Part shown: positions 45,005 through 53,712 of the stretch, one piece after another | Layout of the letters: every line of letters begins with the position of its first letter | Numbering within the stretch: position 1 is the stretch's first letter | NCBI GenBank assembly: GCA_030537815.1 | Contig: JAUNVF010000005.1 | Location: 1-59,585, forward strand | DNA from: Tissierellia bacterium | Lineage (GTDB): Bacteria; Bacillota; Clostridia; Tissierellales; Peptoniphilaceae | Direction of reading: 5' to 3' | DNA length: 59,585 nt | Notes under the pieces: generated by a model | Databases searched by the model: none | Told to the model about the DNA's origin: nothing | What the model saw: the letters and a program-made list of their open reading frames with translations, nothing else | Made by a program: the position numbers and the translations under genes

Positions 45005-45976
45005 TTAAATCATTTTTCTAATTTCTTCGTCCGATTTAGGCGATAGATAAATTGGAGCAATGTCTATAACAGTATAAGCACCGTATTTTTTCTCTAAAGC
45101 TAATCTATGACAAGCTCTGGCATATGCTATATTTACAGATGCTGTAAATTCAGGATTGCTTCCAAGTTCCAATGAGAATTTGTATAGAGCGAGATTTTCA
45201 TCGCTCGTGTAGCCTCTTCTTATGACCTGTCCGCCATGGGGCATTCCCCTGTGATTTTTATCAAATTCATCCTGATTTATAAAATTTACTGTCGTTTCAT
45301 ATCCCGCAAAGTATTCCGGCATATTCACAATGCTTTCTCTGATCTGATCTTCATCATATCCCTCTTCAAGAACTACATAACAGTCCCTCTTATGTGCATT
45401 ATGAGATTCGTATTCGACATCTTTTCCGGATCCGATATCATCTATCATATCCTGATTTGGGATGGTATATTGTATAGCCGATTTAACTCCTTCTATTCTC
45501 CTTATAGCATCGCTATGTCCCTGGCTTACTCCCTTTCCCCAAAATGTATAATTCTCGCCATCAGGCAGTATAGCTTCGGAGAGTATTCTATTGATTGAGA
45601 ATAGTCCTGGATCCCATCCTGATGAAATGACGGATACATTTTCGTTATTTTTTGCAATCTCATCCATCTTTTTATAATATTGTGGTATAAATTTATGATT
45701 GTCAAAACTATCGACTGTATTAAAATCTTTTGCGAGAATCGGCGCTTGTTCCGGTATATCATTTGCAGATCCGCCACATAAAATCAATACATCAATCTTA
45801 TCTTTGAATTCTAAAATCTCATTTATATTGTAGACGGGGGAGTCCGAGTCGATATTTTTAGGATCTCTTCTTGTAAAAATCCCGACTAGTTCCATATCGG
45901 CACATAATTTTATCCCTTTTTCAACACCTCTTCCCAAATTACCGTAACCGACAATTCCAATTTTAGTCTTTATCAT
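45005..45976 (-). CDS. ddh: meso-diaminopimelate dehydrogenase
   Basis: About 323 aa, NADPH enzyme converting tetrahydrodipicolinate directly to meso-DAP in one step, replacing the four-step acyl routes. The N-terminus KIGIVGYGNLGRGVEKGI is the dinucleotide-binding motif; SSGWDPGLFSINR and KGVSQGHSDAIRRI are Ddh-specific. Two ATGs (45979 and 45976) lie close behind GGAGGT; 45976 has slightly better spacing. It abuts dapB. Last gene of the operon. Confidence 0.94.
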   Translation of the reverse strand: MIKTKIGIVGYGNLGRGVEKGIKLCADMELVGIFTRRDPKNIDSDSPVYNINEILEFKDKIDVLILCGGSANDIPEQAPILAKDFNTVDSFDNHKFIPQYYKKMDEIAKNNENVSVISSGWDPGLFSINRILSEAILPDGENYTFWGKGVSQGHSDAIRRIEGVKSAIQYTIPNQDMIDDIGSGKDVEYESHNAHKRDCYVVLEEGYDEDQIRESIVNMPEYFAGYETTVNFINQDEFDKNHRGMPHGGQVIRRGYTSDENLALYKFSLELGSNPEFTASVNIAYARACHRLALEKKYGAYTVIDIAPIYLSPKSDEEIRKMI

Positions 45977-46722
45977 CATACCTCCATTAATACATTATTC
46001 ATATCGTATAGTCCGCTCTCTTTATCTAATAAGAATTCGGCAGCTTGAATCGAGCCATTAGCGAAAATCTTTTTAGAAGATGCTATATGTTTGATTTCTA
46101 TAATTTCATCTGTTCCGCAAAAAAGAACGCTGTGTTCGCCAACTATATTGCCACCTCGGATAGAAGAAATTCCGACTTCATTTTCTTTTCTCTCATCGTA
46201 AAAACCGCTTCTGCCTTCTAATTTAAACAGGCTATTATCTCTGCCCTTATTTACTGAATCGAACAGCATCTTTGCAGTACCGCTTGGAGAATCTGCCTTA
46301 TACCTATGATGCTTTTCGACGATTTCTATGTCGAAACCCTTTAGAAGAGAAGATAATTTTTCGGCAATCATCTGCATTACATTTATCCCGACGCTCAAAT
46401 TACCCGAGAAAACAATGGGTATTTTATTTGAAGCGCTCTTTATTTTTTCTATATCAGAATCAGAATATCCGGTTGATGCCAATACTATTCCTATTCCTTT
46501 CTTTTCTGCAAAATCCAATAATTCATTTAATGCATGAGGAGAAGAAAAGTCGATAATTATATCGACATCTTCTTCTATATTAAGATTTGAGTAAACGGGA
46601 TAATCGTATATATTAGACGGTTCTTTTGCGAATCCTGCCACGATTTCATGATTTGAATCTGAGACCATTTCCGTTATTGTTTTTCCCATTTGACCGGTTG
46701 CGCCTGATAATAAGATCTTCAT
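45976..46722 (-). CDS. dapB: 4-hydroxy-tetrahydrodipicolinate reductase
   Basis: 248 aa from ATG 46722 (AGGTGAT ribosome site). N-terminal GATGQMGK is the nucleotide-binding motif; the catalytic segment is EKHHRYKADSPSGTA (about residues 136-150, His and Lys). The usual length for Gram-positive DapB. The start is 1 nt after the dapA stop; a longer frame to GTG 46731 overlaps dapA. Confidence 0.94.
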   Translation of the reverse strand: MKILLSGATGQMGKTITEMVSDSNHEIVAGFAKEPSNIYDYPVYSNLNIEEDVDIIIDFSSPHALNELLDFAEKKGIGIVLASTGYSDSDIEKIKSASNKIPIVFSGNLSVGINVMQMIAEKLSSLLKGFDIEIVEKHHRYKADSPSGTAKMLFDSVNKGRDNSLFKLEGRSGFYDERKENEVGISSIRGGNIVGEHSVLFCGTDEIIEIKHIASSKKIFANGSIQAAEFLLDKESGLYDMNNVLMEV

Positions 46723-46723
46723 T

Positions 46724-47611
46724 TCAATCACCTATAATTCCGAGATTTTTTAAATTTTCTTTAAGCGTTTCAACTGTATTATCTTCTGCTTTATAAAGAG
46801 GAAGTCTCAATTCACCTGAAGGCAATCCCATAAGATTTAGCGCAGCTTTTACAGGAATAGGATTGGTCTCCATAAATAGTGAATCGATGAATGGCTTAAG
46901 TCTAAGTTGAATTTCCATCGACTTTTTACTGTCGCCATTCAAATAGCTCTCCACTATATCATGAGTTTCTCTCGGCAAGCAATTTGCAACGACTGATATC
47001 ACACCTGAACCTCCCACAGAAAGTATGGGTAGTATCATATCGTCATTTCCTGAATATATAGCAAAATCATCTGCTGTATTTATGGAAATATCCATCGAAT
47101 AAGTGATATCTCCGGTAGCATCTTTTATTCCTACGATATTTTCAATTTTTGAAAGTTCGGAAACCGTCTCTATCGGAATATGGACACCTGTTCTTCCCGG
47201 TACCGTGTAAAGAATTATGGGAACAGGAGCCACTGCATTTGCAATTTTCTTGAAATGCTCGAGAAGTCCTCTTTTACTTGTCTTATTGTAGTATGGGGTT
47301 ACGACAAGCAAGCCGTCGACTCCAAGGTCGGCAACTTTTTTACTGAAGGCTGCAGCTGCAGCCGTATCGTTACTCCCCGTACCTGCGATTACAGGTACTC
47401 TATTGTCGACCACTTTGATAGTCTTCTTTATCACGGAGATCTTCTCTTCCTCTGTCATTGTGGAAGCTTCTCCTGTAGTACCTATAATTATTATTGCATC
47501 TGTGCCATTTTCAATTTGAAATTCAAGTAAATCTACGAGACCTTCATAATCAACGCTGCCATCGCCGTTAAAAGGCGTAACTATGGCAACTCCTGAACCC
47601 TTAAATAACAT
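46724..47611 (-). CDS. dapA: 4-hydroxy-tetrahydrodipicolinate synthase
   Basis: 295-aa TIM-barrel aldolase condensing pyruvate with aspartate semialdehyde. Motifs: GTTGEASTM (about residues 44-52), ILYTVPGRTG with the catalytic Tyr (about residues 133-142), IVGIKDATGD with the Schiff-base Lys (about residue 161), YSGNDDMILP. AAGGAGGATAAA before the ATG. Confidence 0.96.
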   Translation of the reverse strand: MLFKGSGVAIVTPFNGDGSVDYEGLVDLLEFQIENGTDAIIIIGTTGEASTMTEEEKISVIKKTIKVVDNRVPVIAGTGSNDTAAAAAFSKKVADLGVDGLLVVTPYYNKTSKRGLLEHFKKIANAVAPVPIILYTVPGRTGVHIPIETVSELSKIENIVGIKDATGDITYSMDISINTADDFAIYSGNDDMILPILSVGGSGVISVVANCLPRETHDIVESYLNGDSKKSMEIQLRLKPFIDSLFMETNPIPVKAALNLMGLPSGELRLPLYKAEDNTVETLKENLKNLGIIGD

Positions 47612-47621
47612 TTTATCCTCC

Positions 47622-48602
47622 TTAAATTCTCTCTAATAACAGTTCCGCAATCTGAACTGTATTTGTAGCTGCTCCTTTTCTAATATTGTCCGCTACACAC
47701 CATAAATTAACTCCATTGTCGACGCTGAAATCTCTTCTGATTCTTCCTACAAATACTTCATCTTTTTCATCTGCATTTTCCTGTAGGGGATAGATCAGAT
47801 TTTCCAAATCATCTTCAATTACGACTCCTGGCGCTTCTTTTAGAACCTTGAATACATCTTCCAGTTCAAATTCTTTTTCAAATTCTATATTCATACTCAC
47901 AGCATGTGAATTTTTAACAGGGACCCTGACTGTTGTCGCAGTTACCTTGATATCGTCATCTCCCAAAATCTTATGAGTTTCTTCGATCATCTTAAGCTCT
48001 TCCTTGGTATATCCATTTTCAGTAAAAGAATCTATATGAGGTAGACAGTTTTTACTGATTGAATAAGGATAATTATCGCAAGTTCCCTCTTCGAGGTCCT
48101 TAACGCCCTTTACACCTGAGCCTGAAACGGCTTGATAGGTATTATAGATGACTCTCTTTAGTCCAAAAGCGTCATAAAGAGGCTTGAGCACGACCATCGA
48201 TTGTATTGTCGAGCAATTTGGATTTGAAATAAGTTTAGAATCTTCTTTTAATGCCTCAGGATTTACTTCGGGCACTATTAGTGGAATATTTTCATCCATT
48301 CTAAAATTAGAGCTATTATCTACAACGATAATGCCTTTTTCTACAGCTATCGGTGCAAATTTATCTGATATAGCTCCCCCTGCAGAGAATAATGCTATAT
48401 CGATGTCCCTATCAAATGAATCCTCTTTAAGTTCCTCGACAGTATATTCCTTTCCGTCAAATTCGATCTTTTCACCTGCAGATTTTGCCGATGAGAAGAG
48501 ATATAGATTTTCTATTGGAAATTTTCTCAGTTCCAATACTTTTAAAATCGTGTTTCCAACCATTCCGGTTGCGCCAACTACTGCTAAATTTACCTTTTTC
48601 AT
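47622..48602 (-). CDS. asd: aspartate-semialdehyde dehydrogenase
   Basis: 326-aa NADP enzyme. N-terminal VVGATGMVGNTILKVLE (about residues 7-23) binds the cofactor, SNPNCSTIQ (about residues 125-133) carries the catalytic Cys, and TVRVPVKNSHAVS is the later substrate-site motif. The start is ATG 48602, behind GGAGGTAATA; the frame also opens 12 nt upstream at 48614. It is 15 nt after lysA. Supplies semialdehyde to dapA and could also feed Thr/Met synthesis. Confidence 0.95.
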   Translation of the reverse strand: MKKVNLAVVGATGMVGNTILKVLELRKFPIENLYLFSSAKSAGEKIEFDGKEYTVEELKEDSFDRDIDIALFSAGGAISDKFAPIAVEKGIIVVDNSSNFRMDENIPLIVPEVNPEALKEDSKLISNPNCSTIQSMVVLKPLYDAFGLKRVIYNTYQAVSGSGVKGVKDLEEGTCDNYPYSISKNCLPHIDSFTENGYTKEELKMIEETHKILGDDDIKVTATTVRVPVKNSHAVSMNIEFEKEFELEDVFKVLKEAPGVVIEDDLENLIYPLQENADEKDEVFVGRIRRDFSVDNGVNLWCVADNIRKGAATNTVQIAELLLERI

Positions 48603-48617
48603 TATTACCTCCATTTA

Positions 48618-49910
48618 TTATAATTCATCATTTCTTACTAGATCTTCATATGATTCTCTTTTTACAATTACTTTTGATTTTCCATCTTTTACGGTTACGA
48701 CAGCTGGTCTTTCTATCCTATTATAATTTGAACTCATAGAATAAGAATAAGCTCCGGTCGAAGGTATAATTAATAAATCTCCCGGCTTAGGATCGCTTAA
48801 AGCGACATCTTTAATGAGGATATCTCCAGATTCACAGCATTTTCCAGCCACTCTGTAATTATCCTTTGATTCAGAGTTCATCTTATTGGCGACTGCTGCA
48901 TCGTATTTTGCCTGGTACAGAGACGGCCTAGGATTATCCGTCATTCCTCCATCTACAAAGACATATGGCAGTCCTGCCGAAGTCTTTTTTATGGCGCCTA
49001 TAGTGTAAAGAGTTGAACCGGATGAATTGACGAGAGATCTTCCGGGTTCAATGCTTATTATTTCCGGATTTAATTTGGAAGATTCGAGTTTTGCCTCGAT
49101 ATATTTTATATACTCCCTTAAAAACTCGCCCAGATCAAATGGATTGTCTTCGCTAGTATAGTAAACGCCAAATCCGCCTCCGAGATTTATCTCTTTTATG
49201 ACAATATTTAATTTGTCTTCAATCTTTTTAGCATAATCTATCATCTCATCAGCCTCTTTGAAAAAAGAATCTTTTTCAAATACCTGAGATCCGATATGGC
49301 AGTGAATACCCGCAAAATCAAAATTATCATCTTCAACTATTTTCTTGATAAATTCCATTGTATCTTTCGAAAATACACTCATACCGAATTTTGAATCGTC
49401 TTTTGTCGTTTGAATATATTCATGAGTATGAGCCTCAATTCCGGGATTTACCCTTAAAAGAACTCGCATTTTGCTATTCGAATCGGAGAGTTTGGATAAT
49501 ATCTCATATTCGTATTCATTGTCTATAACAAAGGTTCCGATATTATTTTCAGCCGCATATTTTATTTCTTCGTATAATTTATTATTTCCGTGGAAATAAA
49601 TCTTGTCAGCCCTTACTCCTGCTCTTATAGCCGTATAAAGTTCTCCCCCGCTCACTACATCTATACAAAGTCCCATATCATAGACCTTTTTTGCGATATA
49701 TAGATTAGTAAAAGCTTTAGAGGCGTAGATTATATTTGTTTTAAAATTATTTTACTTAAAATTATTAGAGAAAGTATTTACTCTGGATTCAAAGTCTTCC
49801 TCATCAAAAATATACAGAGGAGTTTTATAATCTTCTTTTAAATCGCTAACTCTAACGCCGCCAATGACCAGTTCGCCGTCCTTTACATCCATAGTTCCCA
49901 ATAGCTTCAT
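48618..49910 (-). pseudogene. lysA: diaminopimelate decarboxylase, interrupted by in-frame TAA
   Basis: PLP fold-III enzyme converting meso-DAP to lysine. The reading frame begins at ATG 49910 (MKLLGTMDVKDG, GAGGAG upstream), reaches a TAA at 49754-49752, and continues in the same frame through NNFKTNIIYASKAFTN and VVSGGELYTAI to 48618. GIHCHIGSQ, SIEPGRSLV and ESGDILIKD show the rest of the protein is intact. The PLP lysine is in YASKAF, after the stop, so the short N-terminal product is inactive. The TAA sits in a 15-nt near-duplication (AATAATTTTAAGTAA next to AATAATTTTAAAACA); removing it restores a normal LysA of about 425 aa. Either a recent null allele or an assembly error. First gene of the lysine operon. 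Confidence 0.85.
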
Positions 49911-49943
49911 CACATCACACTCCTCTTCATTATTTTTAAATAT

Positions 49944-49979
49944 ACAAAAAGAATCATGAGCAAAAGGCACTCATGATTC
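49944..49979 (-). terminator. riboswitch-controlled terminator before lysA
   Basis: GAATCATGAG (49951-49960) and CTCATGATTC (49970-49979), 10-bp stem, with a TTTTT run on the minus strand. It lies between the lysine aptamer and lysA and is the expression platform. Confidence 0.88.
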
Positions 49980-49989
49980 CTTCTGCCCT

Positions 49990-50136
49990 CAATGTAAGAA
50001 GTACTCCAAACGGGAAATGGGCATATCCCGTAGACAGTATCATACTTGTTCAGCATGATCCCAACACCAAATGGCATTTCGGCGATTACACCTTTCGATG
50101 TCTACTAATTGCAATCGCGACCTCTAACTTACATTG
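49990..50136 (-). promoter_or_regulatory. lysine riboswitch (L-box)
   Basis: On the minus strand, P1 is CAATGTAAG/CTTACATTG (50136-50128 with 49998-49990). Between lie conserved L-box blocks AGAGGTCGCG, TAGTAGAC, AAAGGTGTAATCGCCGAAAT, GTTGGGATCATGCTGAA and ACTGTC. A terminator follows immediately. High lysine should stop transcription of lysA-asd-dapA-dapB-ddh. Confidence 0.92.
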
Positions 50137-50153
50137 AAATTTATTTTCATATA

Positions 50154-50182
50154 ATACTATCATAGTTTTATGTATTAGTCAA
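50154..50182 (-). promoter_or_regulatory. promoter of the lysine operon
   Basis: Minus strand: TTGACT (50182-50177), 17-nt spacer, TAGTAT (50159-50154). Transcription would begin just before the L-box. Confidence 0.65.
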
Positions 50183-50325
50183 ATAAAATCCTAGATAATT
50201 AATATTCAATTTAAATATCTTTAATAAATTAAGAGATAATTTTTATATTTTATAAATGTTTAGATATACAAATTAGAGGGTATATATCGCATTAAGCAGA
50301 TATTGTATTATAGAAGGAGGAAAAG

Positions 50326-50610
50326 ATGAGAATCGATATTACTGAAAAGGCAAAAGAATATATACAAAAACATGGTATGAAGGATATCAGAGCAGAAATC
50401 ATGTCATGTAGCTCCTGAAGCGGCGTAGTTTATAAACCATCAGTTTTGGTGGGAATACCTAGAGATGAGGAAAATTATACTCTACATGAAGTCGATGGAG
50501 TCAATGTTTATGTAAGAAATGATGTCAAGGCGAATGAGGACAAAATTACAATAGATCATGCAAAATTCCTATGGAATGAGAGTTTGGTCGTAAATGGAAT
50601 TTTAGTTTAG
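50326..50610 (+). CDS. CxxU selenoprotein (CC/Se-motif family-like), UGA read as selenocysteine
   Basis: 94-residue protein if the TGA at 50416-50418 is decoded as Sec. The start ATG has GAAGGAGGAAAAG upstream. Residues 1-30 run MRIDITEKAKEYIQ... to IMSCSS, Sec is residue 31 (motif C28-S-S-U31), and the frame continues for 63 codons of sensible protein (VLVGIPRDEENYTLHEVDGV, HAKFLWNESLVVNG) to TAG. CxxU is a thioredoxin-like redox motif. A stem-loop CCATC/GGTGG with loop AGTTTT begins 18 nt after the TGA, where a bacterial SECIS should be. From memory it resembles small Firmicute CC/Se-motif (seleno)proteins of unknown function. Followed by a strong terminator; monocistronic. Confidence 0.8.
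50437..50452 (+). promoter_or_regulatory. candidate bacterial SECIS element
   Basis: Stem CCATC (50437-50441) with GGTGG (50448-50452, one G-U), 6-nt loop AGTTTT, starting 18 nt after the in-frame UGA. Position fits SelB-dependent recoding; the stem is short, so this is tentative. Confidence 0.5.
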
Positions 50611-50927
50611 CTAAAAAGAAAAATCATATTTTAAATATGGAAATCAGAGATTAAAGAGATCCGGTGCATTTTGCTCCGGATTCTTTAATCTCTATTTATT
50701 TAAATAAACTATCTGAAAATATATTAATTTAAATTGATAAGAGATTTTTAATGGATAAATCTTTAAAATTAGATAGTTTTTTATTATTTAATGATAATAA
50801 ATGTTCTATATAAAATTTAGGATGCATCTAGGTTTTATATGGTAACAAAAATATATACTAGTCAATAAATTTGTGATAAAATGAAAATGATTAACTAAAA
50901 TTTGTCTTATACTATGGGAAAGGTGGG
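50611..50927. other. intergenic region before the NCS2 permease
   Basis: About 315 nt: the selenoprotein terminator, then AT-rich DNA with no ORF. No purine or other riboswitch was recognised. Confidence 0.5.
50647..50704 (+). terminator. terminator of the selenoprotein gene
   Basis: Long stem: AGAGATTAAAGA + ATCCGG (50647-50665) with CCGGAT + TCTTTAATCTCT (50677-50694), one mismatch, then ATTTATTT. Confidence 0.9.
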
Positions 50928-50933
50928 GTGACT

Positions 50934-52268
50934 TTGGAGCATTTGACTACTGATAGCGTAGAGAAGAAGTCCAAAAGTAATTCGGGCATAAAATACAGGA
51001 TAGATGATAAGCCGCCTATGGGTTTATCGATAGCATTGGCCATACAACATATCTTAGCAGCATTTGCTGGAATAGTAGCAGTGCCTTTAATAGTCGGCAC
51101 AGCAATAGGACTGAGTCCTGAGCAAAATACATATATAATAAGTATGACCTTATTCGTATCGGGGATAGCGACACTTATTCAATCCATAGGTTTTGGTCCT
51201 GTCGGAGGTAAAATACCGATGGTGATGGGGACCGACTTTACATTTGTTGGCCCTGCAATTGCCGTAGCCTCAACTCTTGGACTTCCCGGATATTTTGGAG
51301 CTACATTTTTTGGATCATTTATTGAAATCATTTTGAGTAAATTTATAAAGAAGCTAAGAAATATATTCCCGCCAATAGTGACCGGGACTGTAATTGTTTC
51401 TATTGGACTCACTATGATCCCCGTCGCTATAGATTGGATTGGCGGATATGAGGAATACGGAGTGCTAAAGAATTTATTCCTCGCTTTAATAGTCATGGTT
51501 ACTATAGTGATTTTAAATCAATTTGGAAAGGGATTTTTGAGTTCGGCAGCTATATTGATTGGAATAGTGATCGGTTATATCGTGGCAGCTATGATGAATA
51601 TGGTAGATTTTTCATCTGTTATGCAAGCGAAATTATTTGTAATGCCGACTCCGCTTAAATTTGGAATCAAATTCGACCTTCCGGCACTTATAGCATTCGC
51701 ACCGGCCTATCTCGTGACGACCATAGAGACTGTAGGTGGTGGACTTTTGATATTTAAGGCATGCGATGAAGAGTTTAGCTCCGAGAAGCTCGCCGGATCA
51801 GTAATGGGAGATGGGATAGGCTCGATGATTGCAGGAATATTCGGATCAGGCCCAAATACTTCATTCAGCCAAAATATAGGAATAATACCATTGACGGGAG
51901 TTGCGAGCAGATTTGTAGTCGCTATAGCTGGTGGAATACTTATGTTAATGGGATTATTTCCCAAATTAGCAGCACTTGTAAATATAATGCCGAGTCCTGT
52001 ACTTGGAGGAGCGGGGATTATAATGTTTGGAATGATTGCAGTTGGCGGGATAAAGAATTTTCAAGAAGTAAATTTTAATAAAAGAAATAGTTTGATTTTA
52101 GCGATATCGCTTGGATTGGGACTGGGTGTTGCGTTTAGACCTGAAATCCTAAGCCATTTACCTGAAAATATTCAAATAATATTTAGATCCGGAATGACGA
52201 CGGCTACTATTACCGCAATTCTATTAAATCTGATACTTCCCGGAAGAGAAAAAGAGATAAAAGATTAA
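50934..52268 (+). CDS. nucleobase:cation symporter, NCS2 family (probable purine permease)
   Basis: About 444 aa with 14 expected membrane segments. NCS2 landmarks: QHILAAFAGIVAVPLIVG (TM1), GFGPVGGKIPMVMGTDFTF (TM3 region), the TM8 area with ETVGGGL, and the nucleobase-binding SFSQNIGIIPLTGVASR (TM10 motif). The GxKIPxVMG pattern is more like xanthine/urate permeases than the uracil type, but the substrate cannot be fixed. Start uncertain: TTG 50934 is best placed behind AAAGGTGG; GTG 50928 is an alternative just 2 nt from it. Monocistronic, with a terminator at 52278-52322. Confidence 0.9.
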   Translation: MEHLTTDSVEKKSKSNSGIKYRIDDKPPMGLSIALAIQHILAAFAGIVAVPLIVGTAIGLSPEQNTYIISMTLFVSGIATLIQSIGFGPVGGKIPMVMGTDFTFVGPAIAVASTLGLPGYFGATFFGSFIEIILSKFIKKLRNIFPPIVTGTVIVSIGLTMIPVAIDWIGGYEEYGVLKNLFLALIVMVTIVILNQFGKGFLSSAAILIGIVIGYIVAAMMNMVDFSSVMQAKLFVMPTPLKFGIKFDLPALIAFAPAYLVTTIETVGGGLLIFKACDEEFSSEKLAGSVMGDGIGSMIAGIFGSGPNTSFSQNIGIIPLTGVASRFVVAIAGGILMLMGLFPKLAALVNIMPSPVLGGAGIIMFGMIAVGGIKNFQEVNFNKRNSLILAISLGLGLGVAFRPEILSHLPENIQIIFRSGMTTATITAILLNLILPGREKEIKD

Positions 52269-52586
52269 ATATAATTTAAAATCCCTAGACTTAGCGGTTT
52301 TGGGATTTTTTTCATATTAATTTTAAATGCGGTTATCATTAATCACAATTGAATTTAAAATTATAATTGAAAGATATGATATAAATTTTAATAAATTCAG
52401 TCCATGTAAATTGTAGAAATTGGAATAATCTCATAAAAATAAATTGTAATATCTTATGGAATTTCAGATTTGAATCCTCTAATTTATGACTATTCTAATA
52501 TGTTATAATTTGATAAAGGCTTTGATTGTATTTAAATTTTAAATCTATAATGACTGATTTATTTGGAATTATATGAGGTGACTTAA
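52269..52586. other. intergenic region before cassette 2
   Basis: About 318 nt, very AT-rich: the NCS2 terminator, then a TTATAAT-like -10 near 52504 and the AraC ribosome site GAGGTGA. No gene seen. Confidence 0.5.
52278..52322 (+). terminator. terminator of the NCS2 permease gene
   Basis: AAAATCCC (52278-52285) and GGGATTTT (52312-52319), 26-nt loop, then a T-run. Confidence 0.7.
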
Positions 52587-53552
52587 ATGTCGAATAAAAA
52601 TAAAAAAGGTTTATGCTATACTTTATGGGGAGATCCTGTGTATTTTGATGGTAATAAATATATATTTGAGATGAATCCTAAATACGGAGAGGGTAAGAGC
52701 ATTTCTATAAATTCTGAGATGGGAATCTATCCTACATTGACAGAACATAGATTTAATTTCAAGGTAAAAAACCCCAATATTCCCTTTTATGAAAATAATA
52801 TATTTTATATTGGAAAAGTTTTGAAGAGGAATATTTTATTTAAAAGAGAAGATAATATGAGCATATTATTTAAAGAGGGAGATGTTTTTTGCTTTACCGG
52901 AAATTTTATGCTCAATGGTGAATATAGAAATAAAGATGGGAAGGCTCAATATGTTGGAGTTTTTGCTCATTGTAAAGATATAATTAATATTTTTGAAAAA
53001 AGAAATTGGTCTACAAAATATATTCAAAATATCTTTAATAATAAGGATTTTAAAAATGGATCTTTAATCTCTAAAACATATAAATTGGACGAGGATTTAA
53101 ATCTTTTACAAAAGGCAATAGAAGATGATGACAGATTTAAAGCTTTTATATTAAGCGTGAATATCTTTAATGATTTTATAAATAATTTTAGTAATGGTTT
53201 ATATAAAAAAAGTAAAGCTTATAGCGAAAAACAAGTTGAAACTGTAATTAAAATAAGACAATTCTTAGATGACAATTTAGATAAATACTATACTATGTCT
53301 GAAATTGCAAAAATATTTAATATGAGTTTGAGTAGATTGAAGAGCATTTTCATGGAATACTATAATACGACTCCATATAGATATCATTTAAATGCTAGGC
53401 TTGAAAAGGCAGATTATCTAATTAAAAATACAGATATGAAGATAACTGCCATCTCCGAGTCTTTGGGATTCAGCTCATATGATAATTTTTTTAAAGCATA
53501 TAAAAACAAGTATTTATGTAATCCTTCCGATCATAGGAATAATTTAATATGA
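52587..53552 (+). CDS. AraC-family regulator of ABC/ECF cassette 2
   Basis: 321 aa. The N-terminal part (about residues 1-215) is unrecognised, Lys/Asn-rich and not clearly homologous to the regulator at 34317, although both have a ligand-domain-plus-HTH layout. The C-terminal AraC domain (about residues 220-321) holds YTMSEIAKIFNMSLSRLKSIF and ITAISESLGFSSYDNFFKAYKNKY, with CNPSDHRNN at the end (the usual PSEYR). Start after GAGGTGACTTAA. It is 160 nt before the half-transporters, with a terminator between, so it is probably transcribed separately and acts on the promoter near 53600-53700. Confidence 0.85.
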   Translation: MSNKNKKGLCYTLWGDPVYFDGNKYIFEMNPKYGEGKSISINSEMGIYPTLTEHRFNFKVKNPNIPFYENNIFYIGKVLKRNILFKREDNMSILFKEGDVFCFTGNFMLNGEYRNKDGKAQYVGVFAHCKDIINIFEKRNWSTKYIQNIFNNKDFKNGSLISKTYKLDEDLNLLQKAIEDDDRFKAFILSVNIFNDFINNFSNGLYKKSKAYSEKQVETVIKIRQFLDDNLDKYYTMSEIAKIFNMSLSRLKSIFMEYYNTTPYRYHLNARLEKADYLIKNTDMKITAISESLGFSSYDNFFKAYKNKYLCNPSDHRNNLI

Positions 53553-53556
53553 AAAT

Positions 53557-53590
53557 AAAAAAAATCTCTTAATTGAGATTTTTTTTATTT
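53557..53590 (+). terminator. terminator after the cassette 2 regulator
   Basis: AAAATCTC (53561-53568), loop, GAGATTTT with a long T-run to 53586. Confidence 0.85.
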
Positions 53591-53712
53591 GGCAACTTAA
53601 TAAGGATAGGATTAAGCTATTTAGGGATTGATGACAATAATCGATATCAGTAAAATAAAGCAAAGGATAGATAATCACAAATTTAATTTATTATTATAAA
53701 AAGGAGAAATTG

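Noticed and set aside
48184-48726. 180-codon open frame opposite asd/lysA
   Set aside because: Serine- and phenylalanine-rich antisense sequence over two conserved genes; no start signal and no domain.
50700-50927. Purine riboswitch before the NCS2 permease
   Set aside because: The conserved purine-aptamer loops are absent; only AT-rich DNA is seen.
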